64,000 nucleotides of DNA from Paraflavitalea soli. GTDB lineage: Bacteria; Bacteroidota; Bacteroidia; Chitinophagales; Chitinophagaceae. Made by a program: the position numbers and the translations under genes. The number at the start of each line of letters is the position of its first letter. Position 1 is the first letter of the stretch. The notes beneath the pieces were generated by a model. The model was not told the origin of the DNA. It was given only the letters and a program-made list of their open reading frames with translations, and made no database searches. Below are positions 8,586-19,700 of this stretch, piece after piece. The stretch is from assembly GCF_003555545.1 (NCBI RefSeq), contig NZ_CP032157.1, positions 7,568,546 to 7,632,545 on the forward strand, given 5' to 3'.

Positions 8586-9476
8586 ATGATGCATGCTTAC
8601 GTATTTCCTGGCCAGGGATCACAGTTTCCGGGAATGGGAAAAGACCTTTACCGGCTTAGTGTATTTGCAAAAAAGTTATTTGAGCAAGCCAATGAAATAT
8701 TAGGCTTCCGTATTTCTGATATTATGTTTGAAGGAAGCGAAGAAGAGCTTAAGCAAACCAAGGTTACTCAACCAGCAGTTTTCCTCCACTCTGTCATTGC
8801 TTTCAAAGGTATCGATGCCGGCAGACCCGATATGATGGCCGGCCATTCTTTGGGTGAGTTTTCTGCCCTGGTGGCCAGTGGCGCCCTGAGTTTTGAAGAC
8901 GGCCTAAAGCTGGTAAGTGTGCGCGCACAAGCCATGCAAAAAGCATGTGAGTTGACTCCTTCTACTATGGCTGCTGTATTAGCGCTGGATGATGCTAAAG
9001 TAGAGGAAGTATGTGCCGCTATCCAGGCCGAAACCGGCGAGATCGTGGTGCCAGCCAATTACAACTGCCCGGGTCAATTGGTGATCAGCGGATCAGTTAA
9101 AGGTATTGAGATCGCTGTAGAGCGTATGAAAGCAGCAGGCGCTAAAAGAGCCCTGGTATTGCCCGTAAGTGGCGCTTTCCACTCCCCCCTGATGGAGCCC
9201 GCACGCGAAGAGTTAAAAGCTGCTATCGAAAGCATTACCTTCTACAACCCTACCTGCCCCATTTACCAAAATGTGGTGGCCAAGGCTGTTATTAATAAGG
9301 AAGAGATGAAAAAGAACCTGATTGACCAACTCACCGGCGCCGTACGCTGGACGCAGAGCATCCAGGCTATGATTGCCGAGGGCGCTTACCGTTTCACCGA
9401 AGTGGGCCCCGGCAAAGTATTGCAGGGATTGATCAATAAGATCGATAAAAAAGTTGAGACCGAAGGTGTTGATTAA
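8586..9476 (+). CDS. fabD: Malonyl CoA-acyl carrier protein transacylase
   Basis: Loads malonyl groups onto acyl carrier protein for fatty-acid synthesis. The N-terminus AYVFPGQGSQFPGMGKDL, nucleophile S88 in GHSLGEF, R113, and H199 in SGAFHSPLM are all in place; 296 residues is typical of FabD. Start given as the first of two adjacent ATG codons (8586 or 8589). Preceded by a 187-base gap. The ketoacyl synthase fabH lies about 2 kb away on the opposite strand, so the two fatty-acid genes are neighbours but not one operon. Confidence 0.95.
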   Translation: MMHAYVFPGQGSQFPGMGKDLYRLSVFAKKLFEQANEILGFRISDIMFEGSEEELKQTKVTQPAVFLHSVIAFKGIDAGRPDMMAGHSLGEFSALVASGALSFEDGLKLVSVRAQAMQKACELTPSTMAAVLALDDAKVEEVCAAIQAETGEIVVPANYNCPGQLVISGSVKGIEIAVERMKAAGAKRALVLPVSGAFHSPLMEPAREELKAAIESITFYNPTCPIYQNVVAKAVINKEEMKKNLIDQLTGAVRWTQSIQAMIAEGAYRFTEVGPGKVLQGLINKIDKKVETEGVD

Positions 9477-9583
9477 CAATTGGTAATAAGAACTGGTTAT
9501 AGATAAAAGCGGTTTTTGTCAAAAACAGGGAAGTCTTGCAACGAAATTATCTTGTCGTTGGTCAAAGTTGAAATTCCCTGCTT

Positions 9584-10009
9584 ATGCGACCGCTTTTATT
9601 CTTTTTGTTCCTGGCACTTGCATTCTCCTGCAAAAAAGAAAATAAAATGTGTTGCCTTCCGCCTGATCCCTTTACAATGGATGGAGGTAAATGGATAGAA
9701 AAAAGCCAGCGTTTGGATACCCTGGATTTTAATACCCAGGCTTTCTCTTCCAATGAAAGGGTAGTTCAGTTCAAAGCAAGGCCTTATATGGATTTGACTG
9801 TTAGTACCGTTTACCCACGTATATATAGTACTATCTATTCCTACTATTTTGAACAGGGATTTATTTACATGAGGAATTTCCTAAGCTCTTCTACCATGTT
9901 CGGTAAATATGATTTTACCTGGAGTGCAGACTACAAAAGCTTTACCATTAAGAAGTTCTATGGTCGTGAATCGGTGCCCGATAGGCTGGTATTCGAGCAG
10001 TTAAAATGA
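9584..10009 (+). CDS. Small predicted lipoprotein of unknown function
   Basis: 141 residues with a short lipoprotein signal peptide: MRPLLFFLFLALAFSC, lipobox cysteine C16, followed by KKEN. The mature part is tyrosine- and phenylalanine-rich (YSTIYSYYFEQGFIYM) and looks like a compact beta domain, perhaps lipocalin-like, but I do not recognise a family. It ends within the tail of the convergent GNAT gene, overlapping by 9 bases. Likely anchored in the outer or inner membrane on the periplasmic side. Coding status is inferred from the signal peptide and clean start. Confidence 0.6.
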   Translation: MRPLLFFLFLALAFSCKKENKMCCLPPDPFTMDGGKWIEKSQRLDTLDFNTQAFSSNERVVQFKARPYMDLTVSTVYPRIYSTIYSYYFEQGFIYMRNFLSSSTMFGKYDFTWSADYKSFTIKKFYGRESVPDRLVFEQLK

Positions 10010-10471
10010 GATAGCACAATTCATCCACCCATTGTCAATGGTGGCATTGTATTTTTTATAGAAGTTAATGGCTGGCTCATTCCAGTCCAGTACCTGCCAT
10101 ACCATGCCACTGTATTTTTTGTCTTTGGCTTCCTGTAATACCCGTTCAAACAACAACTTGCCCATTCCTTGTCCGCGCACTGCCTCGCTCACCAACAGGT
10201 CTTCCAGGTAAAGGCGCTGGCCCTTCCAGGTGGAATAACGGATGTAGTACAAAGCAAAGCCCTGAACGATTTCCTTCCCTCCACCCAAGGGATCGGGGGA
10301 GGCCGCTACAAAGGCCCACCATACAGGATTAGGGCCAAAGCCACTTTCCACAAAATGCTCCATTGCTACCGTTACCGCATCCGGCTCTTTTTCAAATACT
10401 GCCAGTTCCTGTATCAGCTCCATTAACCGGGGACAGTCTTCTTTTACTGCCCGTCTTATAGTGATGCTCAT
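10001..10471 (-). CDS. GNAT-family N-acetyltransferase
   Basis: Acetyl-CoA-dependent acetyltransferase of 156 residues. The start is placed at 10471 (MSITIRRAVKEDCPRLMELI) because this ATG overlaps the stop of the upstream PLP-enzyme gene by ATGA and the MSITIRRA opening is normal for the family; the longer frame to 10651 lies inside that gene. The acetyl-CoA loop is VRGQGMGKLLFERV (about 109-122), preceded by the beta-strand YLEDLLVSEA. The C-terminal VLDWNEPAINFYKKYNA resembles spermidine/thialysine acetyltransferases (SAT family). The substrate is not determinable from context. Confidence 0.85.
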   Translation of the reverse strand: MSITIRRAVKEDCPRLMELIQELAVFEKEPDAVTVAMEHFVESGFGPNPVWWAFVAASPDPLGGGKEIVQGFALYYIRYSTWKGQRLYLEDLLVSEAVRGQGMGKLLFERVLQEAKDKKYSGMVWQVLDWNEPAINFYKKYNATIDNGWMNCAISF

Positions 10472-11691
10472 AAAGCCTGATTTATATCTGCAATAATATC
10501 CTGTATATTTTCCATACCAACGCTGATGCGTATCAGCCCATCCGTGATACCGTATTGTTCGCGTTTCTCTTTTGGCACACTGTAGTGTGTCATAGAGGCC
10601 GGGTGGCACATGAGCGTATCGCAGGTCCCCAGCGATACAGTACGGGTACACATCCTGAGCCGGTTCATCATATTAATGCCTGCCTGTAAACCGCCTTTCA
10701 GTTCAATGCTTAGCATCGCTCCGGGATGGCGCATCTGTTTGGCGGCAATATAATGGTCAGGGTGGTTAGGCAATCCTGTATAATTCACTTTGCTTACCGC
10801 TGCATGTCCTTCAAAGAAGCCGGCTACCTCCATGGCATTGTGGCAATGCCGCTCCATCCGTACTTCCAGCGTCTTCATACCATTGACCAGCAGGAAGGCG
10901 TCGAAAGGGTTGCTGTTTCCCCCCAGCATCTTATGTACTTTTCCTCCCCAGGTATTCATAAACTCGATATCCCTTCCCAGAAACGCACCGCCAATCGATG
11001 TACCATGACCGTTCAGGAATTTGGTAGTGGAATGGATCACAAAGTCTACTCCAAAGCGGAAAGGCTGTTGCAGATAAGGCGTGGCGAAAGTATTGTCGCA
11101 GGCAATGATCTTGCCGTATTGTTTACCCAGTTTGGTGAGCGCTTCAATATCCACACATTGCAGCGTGGGGTTGGCCGGTGTTTCCAGGTAGATCATTTTG
11201 ATGGCAGGATCTGCTTTCAATGCTTCTTCTGCTTTGTTCAGATCACGCAGATCGACGATCACCGCACTGATACCAAAATCAGGCAGCAACTTGTCCATCA
11301 ATTCCTGTGAACCGCCATACAAAGAATAGTGCGATAGTATCTTATCGCCAGTCTTCAGCGTACTCATGAACAGGGCGCTGATAGCTGCCATGCCAGAGGC
11401 CTGCAGATATCCCTTTATAGCAAGTGGATTACCGCTGCCATCCGTAAGGCCAAAGCTTTCCATGGCCGCTATCTTGTCTGCCGCTTCTGTCATCGTGGGA
11501 TTGCCCCAGCGCGTATAGATATATCCTTTTTCTTCTCCGCTGAAGCGGCGCATGCCTTGTTCTGCGGAGTCATATACAAAAGTAGAGGTAGCAAAGATGG
11601 GCGTGAGGTGGGCGTATTGAGGGTCCTGCTCATGACCTCCATGAATAGCGAGGGAGCCGAAACCGGTTAGGGGAAAGTTTTGATCTGCCAT
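10468..11691 (-). CDS. Cys/Met metabolism PLP-dependent enzyme (cystathionine gamma-synthase / methionine gamma-lyase family)
   Basis: Fold-type I PLP enzyme of 407 residues. Seen: YTRWGNPT (about 59-66), the ASGMAAISALF segment, the aspartate in IACDNTFATPYLQQP, Schiff-base lysine K224 in HSTTKFLNGHG, and the C-terminal RISVGME. Members make cystathionine, sulfhydrylate homoserine esters, or cleave methionine. In methionine gamma-lyases a reactive cysteine follows the active-site LYG; here that position is glycine (SLYGGSQ, about 123-129), which argues against a classic methionine lyase. It is 18 bases downstream of fabH and overlaps the GNAT gene, so fabH, this gene and the GNAT gene look like one operon. 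Confidence 0.87.
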   Translation of the reverse strand: MADQNFPLTGFGSLAIHGGHEQDPQYAHLTPIFATSTFVYDSAEQGMRRFSGEEKGYIYTRWGNPTMTEAADKIAAMESFGLTDGSGNPLAIKGYLQASGMAAISALFMSTLKTGDKILSHYSLYGGSQELMDKLLPDFGISAVIVDLRDLNKAEEALKADPAIKMIYLETPANPTLQCVDIEALTKLGKQYGKIIACDNTFATPYLQQPFRFGVDFVIHSTTKFLNGHGTSIGGAFLGRDIEFMNTWGGKVHKMLGGNSNPFDAFLLVNGMKTLEVRMERHCHNAMEVAGFFEGHAAVSKVNYTGLPNHPDHYIAAKQMRHPGAMLSIELKGGLQAGINMMNRLRMCTRTVSLGTCDTLMCHPASMTHYSVPKEKREQYGITDGLIRISVGMENIQDIIADINQAL

Positions 11692-11709
11692 TATAAAGGT
11701 TGTAAGAAA

Positions 11710-12702
11710 TTAATAAGCCCATTTAACCAACGTGGCGCCCCAGGTAAAGCCGCCGCCAAATGCAGCCAGTACGATATTATCACCTTTGTTCAGTTGCTTT
11801 TCCCATTCCCACAGGCAAAGCGGGATGGTGGCAGCCGTAGTATTGCCATAGCGTTGTATGTTCAGCATCACTTTTTCGTGCGAAAGACCCATACGGTCTG
11901 CTGTGGCATCGATAATACGTTTATTGGCCTGGTGAGGTACCAGCCAGGCAATATCATCACCCGTAAGCTGGTTGCGTTCCAGCAATTCCGCGCTCACATC
12001 AGCCATGCCTTTAACGGCAAATTTAAATACTGCCTGACCTTCCTGGTAGGCATAATGTTCATTATTGGCCACTGTTTCATGGGAAGCGGGGCGCAAAGAA
12101 CCTCCGGCTTTCATGTGCAGGTAATTGCCGCCCGAGCCATCGCTTCTCAGGATACTGTCCTGTACACCATTGCCATCAGTAGAGGGCTCCAGCAATACAG
12201 CGCCGGCGCCATCTCCAAAAATGATACAGGTGGCGCGATCATTATAGTTAACAATAGAGCTCATTTTGTCGGCGCCTACTACTACCACCTTTTTATAACG
12301 TCCACTTTCAACCAGGGCAGCGCCCGTGGTGAGTGCATACAAAAAGCCGGAACAGGCAGCCAGCAGGTCAAATCCCCAGGCATTTTTAGCGCCCAGCTTA
12401 TGACAAGCCAGGTTGGCCGTGGAGGGGAACAGCATATCGGGGGTAACAGTGCCTATGATCATGGCATCTATCTCAGAGGGATCAATGCCTCTCTTCTCGC
12501 ACAATTGCCTTACTGCCGGTACCACCATATCGGAAGTGGCCAGGCCTTCACCTTTCAGTATCCTCCTTTCACTGATACCAGTGCGCGTACGGATCCATTC
12601 ATCATTGGTCTCTACCATTTTTTCCAGGTCGAAATTCGTCAGCCTGTCTTCGGGAACATAGCCACCTACCGCAGTGATGGCAGCTGTGATTTTTTGACTC
12701 AT
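11710..12702 (-). CDS. fabH: 3-oxoacyl-[acyl-carrier-protein] synthase III
   Basis: Starts fatty-acid chains by condensing acetyl-CoA (or branched acyl-CoA) with malonyl-ACP. The Cys-His-Asn triad is C117 (LLAACSGF), H257 (WLVPHQAN) and N287 (RYGNTTA). [13 protein letters not shown] near the N-terminus and the C-terminal [10 protein letters not shown] are standard. Length 330 fits. A perfect -7 box (TAATTTTG, complement of 12754-12761) lies about 50 bases upstream. In Bacteroidota, which often make iso-branched acids, FabH commonly accepts branched primers; that is family knowledge, not shown here. Confidence 0.95.
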   Translation of the reverse strand: MSQKITAAITAVGGYVPEDRLTNFDLEKMVETNDEWIRTRTGISERRILKGEGLATSDMVVPAVRQLCEKRGIDPSEIDAMIIGTVTPDMLFPSTANLACHKLGAKNAWGFDLLAACSGFLYALTTGAALVESGRYKKVVVVGADKMSSIVNYNDRATCIIFGDGAGAVLLEPSTDGNGVQDSILRSDGSGGNYLHMKAGGSLRPASHETVANNEHYAYQEGQAVFKFAVKGMADVSAELLERNQLTGDDIAWLVPHQANKRIIDATADRMGLSHEKVMLNIQRYGNTTAATIPLCLWEWEKQLNKGDNIVLAAFGGGFTWGATLVKWAY

Positions 12703-13067
12703 GCTACTATTATAAATCGCTTTAGATATTGAATAAGAACATTAAAGAGTGGGCAAAATTAGGGAAAAGAGTCAATAGTCTGGAATTCAGGGCCTGAGGG
12801 CCGCCGCTTTAAACCCTCCACAATTTGACGCCCGTCCGGCAAGATCATAATAAATAAGTAATCCGGGAATTATCACCGTCGTCCGTCAAGCATCCTACTT
12901 TACGGCCGAGTCATGTCTGTAAAGGGTTTTAGCCATGCCTTGGCACAGGCTTTGCCAACCGTACCCCTGTCAATACCTTGAAACCTGCTACCCATTTCAC
13001 GGTACTAACGGCAATTCTAAGTTCTAAATCAGGAATCCGGAATCATTTTTCCCTTATTTTCGCAGCC
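12703..13067. other. Divergent gap between fabH and ruvA
   Basis: 365 bases with no supported gene. It holds the fabH -7 box (minus strand, 12754-12761) and, directly before ruvA, TATTTTCG (13055-13062; one mismatch to TAnnTTTG), which ends five bases before the ruvA ATG. An upstream extension of the ruvA frame to 12978 has no protein-like features. Nothing else is recognised. Confidence 0.5.
12754..12761 (-). promoter_or_regulatory. -7 box TAATTTTG for fabH
   Basis: A full TAnnTTTG match on the minus strand about 50 bases before the fabH ATG. No clear TTTG -33 element is seen. Confidence 0.4.
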
Positions 13068-13652
13068 ATGATTGCGTTTATACGGGGCAATTTCGCATAC
13101 AAGACACCCACAGTAGTGCATTTGGAGGCCAATGGAGTAGGGTATGAACTGAATATCAGCCTTCATACTTACTCGGCCATACAGGAGCTTGAAAAGGGGC
13201 TATTGTACACGTACCTGCATATTCGTGAAGATGCCCACATCTTATATGGCTTCTCGGAGGTGGCGGAAAAAGAGTTGTTCATGATGCTCATCAGTGTCTC
13301 TGGCGTAGGTGCAGCAACAGCAAGGATGATGTTGTCTTCGTTGAAGCCCGATGAAATTGTGCGGGCCATTGCCAATGGGAATACCAAACAACTGGAGAGT
13401 ATCAAAGGCATTGGTAGAAAATCAGCCGAACGTATCGTACTGGAATTGAGGGATAAAATAAGCAAGACCACCTGGGACGCAAATATTTCCCCCTTGAAAA
13501 ACAATACGTTGGAACAGGATGCGTTAAATGCTCTGATGGCACTGGGTATCCCCCGGGCCGCCGGTGAACAAGCTGTTCAAAAAGTAATCAAAGCTCAGCC
13601 GGACCTCGCCGTAGTAGAAGATATTATCAAGAAAGCGTTAAAAACACTCTAA
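13068..13652 (+). CDS. ruvA: Holliday junction branch migration protein RuvA
   Basis: DNA-binding subunit of the RuvAB branch-migration complex. The start is placed at 13068 (MIAFIRGNFAYK), the usual RuvA N-terminus, giving 194 residues. The N-terminal OB domain spans about 1-62 (VHLEANGVGYELNIS), two helix-hairpin-helix motifs lie at about 70-130 (MMLISVSGVGAATARMML and LESIKGIGRKSAERIVLEL), and the RuvB-contacting domain III is at about 145-194. sprA follows 48 bases downstream on the same strand; I recall the same ruvA-sprA order in Flavobacterium, suggesting an old linkage. Confidence 0.96.
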   Translation: MIAFIRGNFAYKTPTVVHLEANGVGYELNISLHTYSAIQELEKGLLYTYLHIREDAHILYGFSEVAEKELFMMLISVSGVGAATARMMLSSLKPDEIVRAIANGNTKQLESIKGIGRKSAERIVLELRDKISKTTWDANISPLKNNTLEQDALNALMALGIPRAAGEQAVQKVIKAQPDLAVVEDIIKKALKTL

Positions 13653-13700
13653 GCCTATCGCAAACGGAATTCTACCTTACTAATTCTTGGAGAAAAAAGA

Positions 13701-16700
13701 TTGGTCCGCACATTCAACCACATTAGACTTACAGCCTTATGTAGCGCTGCTTTGTTAGTCCTGTGCTGTTCTACAGCCATGGCTTTTCAGGCGCCTGTCC
13801 AGGCACCCCCCCAGCGAGTCCCGCAAGACACGCTGAAGTATCCTATTCATGACCGTCGCGGCGATAAATACTCCAATCCCACCAGGAGCGCATTCGACCT
13901 GAAAGACCCTGTAAACATTACAGACTCAGTAATCTACGACCCCAAGACCAAGCAGTATTACATCATTGAAAAGATCGGTACCTTCTATTACCGTAAACCT
14001 ACTTACCTCACTTTTGACGAGTTCATGCAATTGCAGGCCCGCAAAATGGAAGTAGATTATTTTAAGAAGCGCTCGAATATCCTCAGCAGCCTCAACAAGA
14101 AACTGCTGAAGCCTAAGATGTCGGTTACTGATAACCTGTTCAACCGCATATTTGGCAATGGTAAAGTAGAGATCAGGCCCCAGGGTGAGGTCAACATCAT
14201 TGCCGGTTACCAGGGACAGAATATTAAAAACCCGGCACTGCCCGAAAGAGCACGCAGGAACGGTGGCTTTGATTTCGACATGAATGCCAACCTGAGTGTG
14301 ATCGGGAATATCGGAGATAAACTGAAACTACCCATCAATTACAATACCCTGGCCAATTTTGACTTTGATAATCAACTGAAACTGGACTATACGGGTACTG
14401 AAGATGAGATCATTAAAAGGATTGAGGCAGGTAATATCGCCTTCTCCTCCAAAGGCTCCCTCATCCCCGGGGCCCAGCAATTATTTGGTATCAAAACCCA
14501 GCTGCAGTTCGGAAAGCTGTTTGTGACTGGCGTATTGGCCAACCAGCGTTCCCAAAGACAATCTTTGGGATTACAGGGCGGATCGTCCAATATGGCATTT
14601 GAGTTCAAGGCCAATGATTATGAGGAAAATCGTCACTTCCTGCTGGCCCAGTATTTCCGGAACAACTACAACAAGGCCATGTCCAACCTGCCCGTGGTGA
14701 ACTCGCAGATCCAGATCATGCGGATGGAAGTATGGGTAACCAACCGCAATGGCTCTACTACTGAGACCAGGGATATCGTGGGTTTGATGGACCTCGGTGA
14801 GCCCAATCCCTATAATACAACATTAGGCCCAGGCACCGAATTCCCACCCAATGGCGCGCCCGCTAACCGGGTGAATGGCCTTTACCAACGATTGTGGGAG
14901 GATCCCGTAAGCCGGCGTTCTTCCTCCGTTACCGGTAAATTGGCTTCCATGGGATTGCGTGCCGTACAGGATTTTGAAAAGACATTTGCCCGCAAGCTCA
15001 ATCCTTCAGATTATTATTTTAACCCACAGGTGGGTTTCTTGTCATTAAGCCAACCCCTGCAACCAGATGAAGTATTAGGTGTTGCCTTTCAGTATAGCTA
15101 TAACGGAAAGATCTTCCAGGTAGGGGAATTCTCCCAGGATGTACCGCCCGATACAACGGCGGCCGTATCCGGTACCCAGAAAGTATTGTTCCTCAAATTG
15201 CTGAAAGCCACTTCCCAACGTACCAACCTGCCTTTGTGGGAGCTGATGATGAAGAATGTCTATTCCCTGAAATCCGCCGATGGAAGCTACTTGTCCAGCA
15301 TACAGCCGGGCGATTTCAAACTGAATGTCTTATACGAACAACCCAGCCTCGGTAAAAAACGTTTCCTGCCGGAGGGGGATAAAACAGGCGTGCCGCTGAT
15401 CAATGTCCTCAACCTGGACCGGCTCAATGCACGAAATGACCCGTTACCCGACGGGGTGTTTGACTATATAGAAGGATTCACCGTCATTTCACAGCAGGCC
15501 CGCATCATCTTTCCTTTCCTCGAGCCTTTTGGCCGTGACCTGGAACAGCAGGCCTTTGCTACCAGTTCACAGGACATAAAACAGAAATATGTTTACTACC
15601 CGTTATATGATACGATCAAGGAAATAGCCAAGACCTACGCCAACCTCGACCGCTATATCATTCAGGGTTCGGCCAAAGGCAATTCCAGTTCTGAGATTCA
15701 ATTGGGAGCCTTCAATGTGCCGCAGGGCTCTGTGAGTGTTACAGCAGGAGGACAGACATTGAGAGAGAACGTAGACTATTCGGTCGATTATAACCTGGGT
15801 ACAGTAAAGATCCTCAACCAGGCAATCCTGAATTCAGGACTGCCAGTCAATGTGCAATTCGAGAACAATGGCGGGTTCGGTATTCAAAACCGGAACTTCC
15901 TGGGGCTAAGGCTGGATTATATGGCCAAAACTACTGCCCGGGAATCCCTCCAGATAGGAGCCACCATGGTACGCCTGGCCGAAAGACCTTTCTTCACCAA
16001 GACCGGTTACAACGAAGACCCTATCCGCAATACCATGTATGGGGTTGACTTCAACTATCGTACAGAAGCGCCCCGTCTTACCCATTGGCTGAATAAATTA
16101 CCTTTTTACAATAGCACCGAGATGAGTACCATCACCGCTTATGGTGAAGCTGCTTATCTGAAACCCGGCCACCCCAAGCAGATCGGTGAAGGTCGCAGCG
16201 GATTGATCTTTATTGATGACTTTGAAGGCGCCCGCAATGCCATTGACCTCCGGTTCCCGCTGGTCAACTGGGGCCTGGCTTCCACCCCCGCCGGCAATGG
16301 CCTGTTCCCGGAAGCCGACCTGCGCGATTCATTGCCTTATGGTATGAACAGGGCTAAAATAGCCTGGTATAATATTGAACCCGTATTACAGGACAAGCGG
16401 GCTGCCAACAACCCTATCCGTTCCAATCCGCCTGCCGGAGGCGCTGATGCAGAGTTTACCGATCCCCGCGTACGCCCCGTAAATGTGACGCAGATCTATC
16501 CCAACCGCACACCCGATTTTGGCCAGGCCCAACTGGTTACTTTCGATATGGCCTATTATCCTACTGATAAAGGGCCTTATAACTTTGATGCCATCAATGT
16601 TACCAGCGATGGTAAACTGCAGAACCCCGAAAAAAGATGGGGTGGTATCATGCGTGGCATTGACCAGGTGGATTTTGAGACCGGCAACGTAGAGTTCATT

Positions 16701-19700
16701 GAATTCTGGCTGCAGGATCCCTACCTGAAAAATCCGGGCAGCAATGGCGGTCAATTGTATTTCAACCTGGGTAATATATCAGAAGATGTATTGAAAGATG
16801 GCAAACGTTTCTTTGAGAACGGTATCAGCGGCGCGGTGACCAAGGCACTGGAAGATTCTGCCACCAAATGGGGTAAGGTACCTGCCAACCCCATTCAGGT
16901 AACCCAGGCCTTCAGTAATGACCCTGCCGACAGGCCATTGCAGGATGCCGGTTTCGATGGCCTGGATGATGAGGCCGAGCGCAGGAAATTCCAGAATTAC
17001 CTGAGCCAGCTGGCAGCCAACTTTGGCGTTAACTCAGCCATCTACCAAAAAGCTGTACAAGACCCTGCCAACGATAACTTCCTGAATTATCGTGATCAGG
17101 CCTATGATGCCTCTAAAACAGGTATCCTGGGTCGTTACAAGCAGGTCAATAGCCCGCAAGGCAATTCACCCGTAGCCAGTTCCGGCTCTGAATTTGTGAG
17201 CGCCTTTACACTGTATCCCGACCAGGAAGAGTTTAACCGCGATAATACACTCAATGAGCTGGAAGAATACTTTGAGTACAAGGTAGAGTTGAAAAGAAAT
17301 GAGTTTCTCGTAGGCCACAACTTTATTACAGATAGCATTGGCTTTACCCCCAGTGGCGGCATGCACGAAACCTGGTACTTGTTCCGTATACCGGTGGCCG
17401 GATACCAAAATAAAGTGGGTAATATTCCCGACTTTAAATCCATTCGTTTTATCCGGATGTACCTGACTGGTTTTACCGATTCAGTAGTATTGCGTTTTGC
17501 CAAACTGGAACTGGTGCGTAACCAATGGAGACGTTTCAATTACGAGTTAGATACCACAGGTCAGTATGTTACTATTCCGCCTACCTCATCTACCAGCTTC
17601 AAGCAACTGGCTGTTAACATTGAAGAAAACAGTTCCCGTAAACCAATACCTTATAGAACACCGCCCGGCGTTGTACGCCAGCAGCAGCTGAGTAATAACA
17701 ATGTGAACATATTGCTGAATGAGCAGTCATTGAGCTTACAGGTATGTGGGTTGCCTATCAAGGAAACAAGGGGTGTGTTCAAGACCATGAACCTCGACCT
17801 TCGTCAATATGGCCGCCTGCAGATGTATATCCACGCAGAGTCTGTTAACTCCAGTTCTGATATCAAGGATGGTGAATTGTATGGGGTGATCAGGTTGGGT
17901 AATGACCTTATCAATAACTTTTATGAAGTACGGATCCCATTAAAGATGACGCCGTGGAATACCAACTCGGATGACCTGATTTGGCCTTCCCAGAATGAAC
18001 TGGACCTTGAGTTGGAAAAACTGATCAAGTTGAAAGTGGTCCGTAACAATACCGGCTCTAATATTACTTATTTCAAACAAACCGAAGCGGATGGTAAAGA
18101 ATACGCCATCCTCGGAAATCCTAACCTGGGTGAAGTGCGTGTAATGTTTGCCGGTGTGGAAAATCGTCATCGCGAACTGGCTTGTACGGAAGTCTGGATC
18201 AATGAGCTTAGGCTGAGTGAGCTGAATGAGAAAGGCGCCTGGGCTGCATTGGGCCGCATCGATTTTAAGCTGGCCGACCTGGGTACTTTGTATCTTTCCG
18301 GAAGCGCCCGCAGTACCGGTTTTGGTACCCTGGAGCAAAGGATCAATGAACGTTCGCGCGACGATTTCAGCCAGTTTGATGTAGCCACACAACTGGAACT
18401 GGGTAAACTGCTGCCTCAAAAAGCAGGCATCTCTATTCCATTCTATGCCAGCTATTCCAAAACGGTAAGTACGCCTCAATACGATCCATATGACCTGGAC
18501 ATCAAACTGAAGGATAAGATAAAAGCCGCTCCCGGAAATCAGAAAGACTCTATCCGCAATGATGCCGTGGATATAAAGACCATTAAGTCGGTCAATTTCA
18601 CCAATGTGAAAAAGAACAATACCAGCGGTAAAAAGCAGCAGATATGGAGTATTGAGAATATTGATGTCAGTTATTCTTATTATAAAGAAGAGCAGCACAA
18701 CCCGCTGATTGAAAACAATGAGCTCACCCGCCATCGTGCAGGGCTTGGTTATAACTATTCTTCCACGCCCAAATATTGGGAGCCTGCCAAAAGACTGTTC
18801 AAGTCCAAATCACCCTGGCTGGCCATTATCAAGGATTTTAATATCAACCCGATGCCATCCTTATTGGGCCTGCGCTTTGATGTGAACCGCCAGTTTGGTG
18901 CTTACCGTCCACGCAATGTGGGTGAACCGAAAGGAAGTTTACCGGAGACCTATGATAAGTTCTTCACCTTTGATCGTGTCTATAACCTCCGTTGGGATCT
19001 TACCCGGTCTTTCAATGTGGATTTCACCGCTACCAACAAAGCGTGGATCGATGAAGACAGCGGACGGCTGGATAAGGCAGAGCGCAAGCGTATGTGGGAC
19101 AACCTGTGGAAGGGCGGCCGTACCATTTCCTATACGCAAACAGCGAACTTCTCTTATACGTTGCCCACTGGTAAAATACCTCTGCTGGACTGGACTACCA
19201 TAAGAGCCAACTATGTAGCATCATTCAACTGGATAGGGGCTTCACTCATTGCCCGCAACCTGGGCAATACCATTTCCAATACCCAGCAAAAGGGGTTGAA
19301 TGCAGAACTTGACTTTACGCGTTTGTACAGTAAATCGAGGTTGCTGCGCGCCTTTGACGAGGAGGGTGCTCCGGCCCCCGCACCTGTTGATCCCAATGCC
19401 AATAAGCAGGATACGACCGGCAAGAAAAAGCGGGTAAAAAGAGACCGCAGTCAGCCCCTGCAATTAAGTAATGGGGTGAAATTTGCCGGCCGGTTCCTCA
19501 CCATGCTGAAACGTATGAACCTGCAGTATGCAGAAAATGCCAGCGCCACCATCTTTGGTTATACAGATAGTACTAAGGTGATCGGCATGAATTTTAAATC
19601 CATGGCGCCGGGCCTGGGCTTCGTCTTTGGCAGGCAGCCCGATACCACCTTTATCAATACCATGGCCAAAAAAGGATGGCTGACTTCCGATTCGCTGTTC

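Noticed and set aside
11680-12732. A 350-codon plus-strand ORF opposite fabH
   Set aside because: Antisense to fabH, whose triad and motifs are complete; the plus-strand product is low in recognisable structure and rich in residues expected from a shadow frame.
17940-18734. A 264-codon minus-strand ORF inside sprA
   Set aside because: Lies wholly within the sprA frame; no start context, signal peptide or family resemblance.
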